From positions 1-38,169 of the forward strand of contig WELA01009538.1 of the NCBI GenBank assembly GCA_009602735.1: DNA of 38,169 nucleotides, written 5' to 3'. The stretch is from Mesotaenium endlicherianum (taxonomy: Eukaryota; Streptophyta; Zygnematophyceae; Zygnematales; Mesotaeniaceae). Both the position numbers and the translations under genes were made by a program. The notes beneath the pieces are model-generated. The model was given only the letters and a program-made list of their open reading frames with translations, ran no database searches and was not told where the DNA came from. Positions 21,701 to 38,169 of the stretch are shown one piece after another; positions within the stretch are counted from its first letter, which is position 1, and every line of letters starts with the position of its first letter.

Positions 21701-24700
21701 TGTATCCTGTGCGAGCAGATGGGCGAGTGTGATGACACTGGGGTATACTAATTCAGATGATGAGCCCTGTCTGCATCAAAACACTTGGTTGAATTGTTTT
21801 CACATGGCCATCAGTTGTTTGTAACTTCCTTCAATGGTGAGACTAAATTCCGGTGCTGGGCACATGAGCAGATCTTGCTCAGAACCATTGTGTGTGTCTC
21901 CTGCGGCCGGGGCATTGACACAACAACATGATTGTTGGTGGCTGGCACGTGCGCAGGCATTCCCACTTCCGAGTCGGGACGCTACAGGGACTCCGCTGCC
22001 GTCCCCGCCGCCACCCCCATCCCCGCTGACCAGAGGCCCATTGACCACTTGGAGGGGCACTCAAACCTCAAGGACTGGGCGCACAGCAAGCTGCCGCGTG
22101 ACCACGACGATGAGACCAAGGCGGCATTGGAGGGAGCTGGGAAGGATCAGCCCAGCGGCAGCCGCGATCTCTCTGCCCTCGGTGTTGGCGCGGGCGTAGG
22201 AGCCGCCGCCGCTGCCGCGGGATCTGAGGGGCTCTCTGGCAAGCCTCTGACTGAGCGTGACTACCAGCAGGCCTCGACGAAGACCATGCCCCTAGACCAG
22301 AGCGCCGCCACCTGGGACAAGGGCTTGTTCGGTGCGGACCGTGCGGCGCTCGAGGGCGAACAGAAGCAGGCGCAGCTGAATCAGGCCAACCGTGTGACCC
22401 CGGAGCAGAGCGCTGTCACATGGGACAAGGGCTCGTTTGGCACAGACCGCGCGGCGCTTGAGAGCGACCAAAAGCAGGCGCGTCTGGACCAGGCCAACCG
22501 GGAGTACCTCCAGGCCCAGGACGACCTGCAGAAGGGCCGCTCGCTGGACTTCTCAGGCCTGCCTGCAGACTCGGCCTCCAGTCTGAGCCAGGCCAGCATC
22601 GACAACCACCGGTCTGGTGCGGGCGACTTTGACCAGTACCTGTCGTCGAACACGACACCCACCTCTGGCCTCGGTGCCGGCGCTGCTGGCGCTGTCCTGG
22701 GAGCTGGCGGGCTGTCCGGCGGAAAGGCCTATTCTCAACCTCGAGGCGATATTCTGCAGAAGGACTCTGCCCTGTCGACACCCTCGGCCTACGACCAGGG
22801 CCAGTCGGGCATCGACCACAGAGCGGGCGAGTTTGACCACCACGCTCCGTCAGCGGCCACCTTTGACGGCATAGGATATAGCCATTCTGAGCCCGCGGCC
22901 AATCGCGAAGCTTCCGGCTATGGCAAGAGCTCTCTCGGGTATGACGAGCCGTCCCAGGGAACTGACAGCAGCTTCGCCAGAGCTGCTGAGTACGCCGGCG
23001 TGGGAGCAGCAGGAGCAGGCTTGGCGGGCGCCGCAGGAAGGAGCAACTCTGGTGACCAGAGGCAGCGCCCCTCTGCCGACAAGGATGTGCTGGGCGTGGT
23101 GGGCGGGGACCAGCTGAGGGGGGAGGCCCCCCGCAACGACACGAGGACTTACACCCAGATGGTGCGTTACCCTTGCCTGCGCCCCTCGCTGTGTGTACCC
23201 TGCTCTGCACTAGTCATGGTTGTCAAATGCACGTGTTTGTATTTAGTTGTGCTGGAATTGCTCCTGACTTTTTCTTTTGGTTGGTTATCTGTCAATACTG
23301 TGTATGTGCAGGCAGCGGACACATACAACTCCATCAAGGACACAGCAGCAGACAAGCTCGGCTTGTCTGGCAGCGCAGGGCAGCAGCAGGACCGCCTGCC
23401 CCTGTACCAGGGCGAATTTGACGACAGGGGCAGCACCACCACCAGCAAGCCCCTGACTGAGCGCCTATCTGACACAGCGAGCGCTGGCAGCCAGTATGCA
23501 GCCGATACATACAGGGCGGCCAGGGACGTGGCCGCAGACAAGCTGGGATACAATGCCAGTAATGACACCCAGCAGCAGGAGCTGGGGCAGGACATCCCCA
23601 CCAACTCTCGCGACATGGAGTCGAGGGACCTGAAGCAGCCCCTGGAGAAGCTGACTGAGTCAAAGCCCCTAACCGAGCGCCTTGCTGACACAGCAAGCGC
23701 AGGCAGCCAGTACGCCGCCGACACCTACAACTCAGCCAGAGATGTGGCGGCTGACAAGCTGGGATACAACAATGCTAGCGGCACCGCACAGCCGCTGCAG
23801 CAGGGGCAGGAAGTCCCCAACACGTACTCGCGCGGCCTGGAGACCCGGGAGGTGCCGCAGACCCAGCAGGCTGAGACCAAGCCCCTCACCCAGCGCGTCG
23901 CTGACACGGCCTCTGCAGCCACACAGTACGCCACTGAGTCGCTGGCGGCAGGCGCCGGCGCGGTTGCCGCAGGAGCGGGGCACCTCAAGGACAGGACGCT
24001 CGGCTCCTCGGAGGGGACTGAGAACCAGAAGCCCCTGACTGAGAAGGCCAAGGAGACAGTGGCAGCTGGTGCGCAGTACGTGGCCGAGAGCCTGGCGCTC
24101 GGCGCAGGCGCGGTGGCGGGCGGCCTGAGCCACGCGAACCAGAACACGCTGAGTAGCGAGGACGGCAAGCCCTTCACGGAGCGCACCCGGGAGGCAGCGG
24201 TGGGCGGCGCCCAGTACGCGCGAGACAGCGCTGCTGCCGGCGCGGGCGTGGTTGCCTCTGGTCTGGGGAGCCTGACCACCCAGGCGCAGCAGCAGCTGCA
24301 GGCGCCAGCCCTTCCACAGGGAGCCGCGGGCTATTCTGGTATCAGTGAGCGTCCTGGGGATTGGAGGGCAGTCCACTCGTCCCCTCCCTCAGTGGAGCAG
24401 GCGCGCGTGCTTGGGGACAGCTTGACGCCTGCAACGGGGGGTTACTCTGGCACACCTGCATCGCATCAGTCAATTGAGGAGCAGCGTGTCTCTGCGGGGA
24501 CCTCAGGAAAGCCCATCACCGAGCGTCTGTATGACACAGCCAGCCAGGCCGCAGCAGGCATCACCTCCAGCCTGGGGCTTGGAGCCGGCACCACCACCAC
24601 CGCCAACACTGACTCGTCGGCCACCAGAGACGTGCCTGCTCCTGTGGGCGATGCAAGCTATGGGCAGAGGAACTTCGACCAAGAGGGGCTTGTCGACAGC

Positions 24701-25429
24701 TCGAAGACAACCGTCAGCCCCTTGGAGAGCGGCACCAGTGCTGCCAGCAGGTGGGGTGCTGACAACAGCGGCCACTTCTCCTCGGGGCCTCACGGGGGAC
24801 CAGACTACTCGGTGGCTGCCGGCACTCGCGGCTTGGACAGCGGAATTGGCGATGGCACCTACAGCGAGGCGGCGCAGCCCGACGCTTCAGTGCTGGGCAT
24901 GGAGGAGAAGCCCAAGACGCTGCGGGAGAGGTATGAGGAGAACAGCGATGCTGGCCAGAAGTACGCCACCCGCGGCCTGGGGGTTATTCCTGCGCACGAC
25001 AATGCGGCAGTCCCAGACTCGGGCGTGGGGTCTGTGGGTGCCGGCATCGGGGGCGTGGGGGCAAACGAGCTGAGCTTTTCCGAGATGAGGACGGGAGTGC
25101 CTGGATATGCCGGTGCGGGGGAGCAGGAGAGCGACAAGGTGAAGCTAGCAAAGGCTGCCATGTCCCCCTCGACACCTGACCCTGTGACGGAGAGGACCTT
25201 TGGGAACAGCGTGGGTGAGGAGGCACCCAAGTCACCCAGGAGCCTGTTCCAGCGCCTGCAGGACACGGCGTCGTCGGCTGCGGCCATGGTGGGGCTTGCG
25301 CCGACTTCGCCCCGCAGTGGCACGACATCTGCTCCCAACGCGGCTGGGCTGGACATCGACCACACAAACACCCTAGATAGCAACGCTTACGCGTCCTCGC
25401 CTCCCAAGAAGGATAATGTCTTTGTGTAA
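18771..25429 (+). CDS. Giant CAP160/RD29-like hydrophilic repeat protein (6 exons, 1641 aa)
   Basis: Exons are 18771-18840, 19406-20391, 20718-20985, 21267-21545, 21957-23161 and 23312-25429. All introns are GT-AG, every phase joins and the total is 4926 nt. Exon 1 (MSQLIRDVKEEFGLSSSVAP) is the least certain, but its phase fits exactly. Regions in order are: a Gly/Ala/Tyr/Thr silk-like repeat (about residues 49-262), an acidic run (HDDDDGDDD), a basic amphipathic segment (KKGGLLGKIKGKALKVKEAV, about 293-313), a Trp-containing 36-residue tandem (about 648-719) and C-terminal KPLTER repeats (about 982-1365). The basic segment and the KPLTER...AADKLGY repeats resemble CAP160/LTI65/RD29 proteins, which accumulate under cold, salt or drought. 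No signal peptide or clear membrane helix is seen. The protein is probably largely disordered. It could instead be an unusual LEA-type protein. DRE- and ABRE-like sites lie upstream. Confidence 0.8.
19480..20120 (+). repeat. 339-bp (113-codon) internal duplication in the Gly/Ala-rich region
   Basis: Unit A (19480-19818) and unit B (from 19819) are offset by exactly 339 bases. Both contain AYDSTGTYGAPGAGAGTG, then a His-rich link, then PAALGALGVGAGAGALGAHE. Smaller GAPGAYDSTGTYG-type units of 9-13 residues are repeated within each. Synonymous differences between A and B show that they diverged while the protein sequence was kept. Confidence 0.85.
20469..20567 (+). other. Possible alternative terminal exon of the CAP160-like gene
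   Basis: CTTCCTTTTGTTTGCAG is a strong acceptor 77 bases after the exon 2 donor. It opens 32 codons in the correct phase (DVPLCRVGMMMLSEYAQKEL...) before TGA. Its use would end the protein at about 384 residues, keeping only the silk-like and basic segments. The downstream acceptor at 20716-20717 gives the full-length form. Confidence 0.3.
21077..21104 (+). repeat. (TG)n microsatellite in intron 3 of the CAP160-like gene
   Basis: About 13 TG units in the third intron (20986-21266). Confidence 0.9.
22295..22510 (+). repeat. 108-bp (36-codon) tandem repeat in exon 5 of the CAP160-like gene
   Basis: Two adjacent units, at 22295 and 22403, encode DQSAATWDKGLFGADRAALE and EQSAVTWDKGSFGTDRAALE, each followed by a Gln-rich helix (QKQAQLNQANR, QKQARLDQANR). 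The invariant Trp is notable in an otherwise Trp-poor hydrophilic protein. Confidence 0.9.
23447..24600 (+). repeat. KPLTER-type protein repeats in exon 6 of the CAP160-like gene
   Basis: Six imperfect repeats start KPLTERLSDTASAGSQYAAD, KPLTERLADTASAGSQYAAD, KPLTQRVADTASAATQYATE, KPLTEKAKETVAAGAQYVAE, KPFTERTREAAVGGAQYARD and KPITERLYDTASQAAAG. The first two continue with ARDVAADKLGYN, which recalls the AKNAVASKLGY segments of RD29B/LTI65. Each is predicted to form an amphipathic helix. A distant seventh copy may be TLRERYEENSDAGQKYATRG at about 24920. Confidence 0.85.
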
Positions 25430-26443
25430 ATGAGTTTATGGCGTGCTTAGCACACCTGGTATCGTTACCGACCGAGTAACATGCGGAGAGGGGTTGTGGT
25501 CGGTTCTTGTATCATATGCGAAGGGAAAGTATGCATGTGGCAAAGAGGCCTCTTAAATAGCTCATTGTTATTTATGCAATCTTGTACTAGTAAAGCTTAA
25601 TATGTTGCTCAGACAAGGAAGACTTTAACATATACAGCAGTGATGTATATACTGTCCGCGTCTTACATGGTTTGTACTTACCTTATTGAAATTTACAAAA
25701 ACTCTGCAAAAACTGGACCACAACTCATTTGCACTATGTTTAATCTCAAATGTTGTGTTAACCTGCTGTATGATGATGATTCAAATTGTTTCCTTGCAAT
25801 CTTGCTGCACTTGATAGTCATGCAAATTCTCCACACTGTTGTGCGCACACCAATCTCAAATGTAAGCCTTGCATGTAAAGCATACAAAATAGATGTCCTT
25901 TGACCTGCATTGTTTTCACTTTCCAACGTATCATAACATATAATTGGGACAGCCAAATCGGACAACATATCTGACCCCTATCTTCCCTGTTTTTGTAGCC
26001 AAACCTGCCCATTTCCGATGCATTTCTCTACATTTAAATTCATTTGCTACTGTATGCATATATGCACCTCCCTATCGTACACTTTGTTCAAAAGTTGGCA
26101 GTTTACATGCAGGAGTGCATTCAGTGTCGGGGTAAATGGGCATATCTGTAACACCTTGATGCAGCCAAGGGATAGATGTACTTGCAGAAGCAAGTTAGCG
26201 TCGAACATCTTTCATCATAATGTGAAATAGTTATTGACTTTCACCTAAATGACCCCAGAAAGACACTAATGGGACAGGTGGAGAAAAAAAGCGCCCACGC
26301 GTTAAGATGATCATCAAGGTGGAAATTTATAATATATCCACAAAGGTACTTCATACTCTTACTAAATATCGACACCTGCGCTCGGGCCTCTTTGTCCACA
26401 CCATAGGGTGCCCTTCTTTCTGGGATGAAATCGTCAACACCGT
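25430..26443. other. Convergent 3' flanks of the CAP160-like and MED16 genes
   Basis: AT-rich sequence holding the two 3' UTRs, in contrast to the GC-rich exons on either side. No further gene is recognised. Confidence 0.5.
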
Positions 26444-37848
<11,405 letters not shown>

Positions 37849-38169
37849 CTAGAAGGAGGAGAAGATGAAACGGAGCACAAGGAGATGGTAACGGCGGCAG
37901 AGGCACATCTGCATCGCCTCAGGCCAGACGTGGAGGGATAACAACACACACACACACACACACACACACGCAGCTCCTTGCTCTTGCTGCTGCTCCTGCT
38001 GCTACTGGGTAAAATATGATTGGCCAGCGGTTTGAATTCTTTTCTCGGGGCAACGGGGGACTGTGGCTGAGAGCGGTGCACTGGTAGAAGGCCCAGCGCG
38101 GTGAAAGGAGAGAAAGAGCAGGCGCACATGCTGCACGAGGAGCAGATCCCTCCCTCCCCCCCCGCCCCC
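37849..38169 (-). other. MED16 intron upstream of the first visible exon
   Basis: The acceptor before 37848 is strong (CTTCTCCTCCTTCTAG on the sense strand) and requires an upstream exon ending in phase 1, so this stretch is intron at its left end. It holds a (CA)13 tract at 37944-37969 and a C-rich right edge. A minus-strand open frame here does not resemble the MED16 N-terminus, so I do not call it coding. Confidence 0.6.

Noticed and set aside
23732..24376. Long minus-strand open frames opposite the CAP160-like exons (also 22416-23210, 23167-23724, 24859-25383, 19370-20095)
   Set aside because: They are antisense shadows of GC-rich repetitive exons, have biased nonsense composition (Arg, Ser, Pro) and no family likeness.

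Overview
The window is nuclear DNA from a green-lineage eukaryote, most probably a streptophyte (a charophyte alga or an early-diverging land plant). All but one of the host genes carry GT-AG introns. The KxDL protein has the plant-type 'ILGRLQDSNAVL' block, MED16 is of the plant SFR6 type, and a CAP160/RD29-like stress-protein gene is present. The species cannot be fixed from sequence alone. I found no tRNA gene, CRISPR array or bacterial feature.

Layout from left to right: (1) 1-1959, the 3' end of a Ty3/gypsy chromovirus (integrase C-terminus plus chromodomain) with polypurine tract and 3' LTR. (2) 3385-4691 (+), acidic ribosomal protein P1, 4 exons. (3) 6983-9115 (+), mitochondrial pyruvate carrier 1, 3 or 4 exons, followed at about 10.5-11.1 kb by a decayed partial copy of its own 3' end. 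(4) 12733-13563 (+), proteasome alpha subunit PSMA1/PAF1, with an uninterrupted coding region. (5) 15177-16928 (-), KxDL (BORC/BLOC-1-type) protein, 3 exons. (6) 18771-25429 (+), a 6-exon gene for a 1641-residue hydrophilic repeat protein with a silk-like Gly/Ala region and CAP160/RD29-like repeats. (7) 26444-37848 (-), Mediator subunit MED16/SFR6, 13 exons, with its N-terminal exons beyond the right edge.

The left 19 kb is AT-richer with ordinary intergenic DNA. From about 19.4 kb the sequence becomes GC-rich. The MED16 introns are packed with dinucleotide and oligonucleotide repeats, including a 132-base C run ending in an N that is probably an assembly scar.

The genes are mostly unrelated housekeeping functions: translation, mitochondrial pyruvate import, proteasome and endolysosome positioning. 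The exception is the convergent pair at the right. In Arabidopsis, MED16/SFR6 is needed for cold induction of genes such as RD29A/LTI78, and here a CAP160/RD29-like gene lies tail-to-tail with MED16, about 1 kb apart. Intron/exon structures were built by hand from splice signals, reading phase and remembered family sequences; no search was run.
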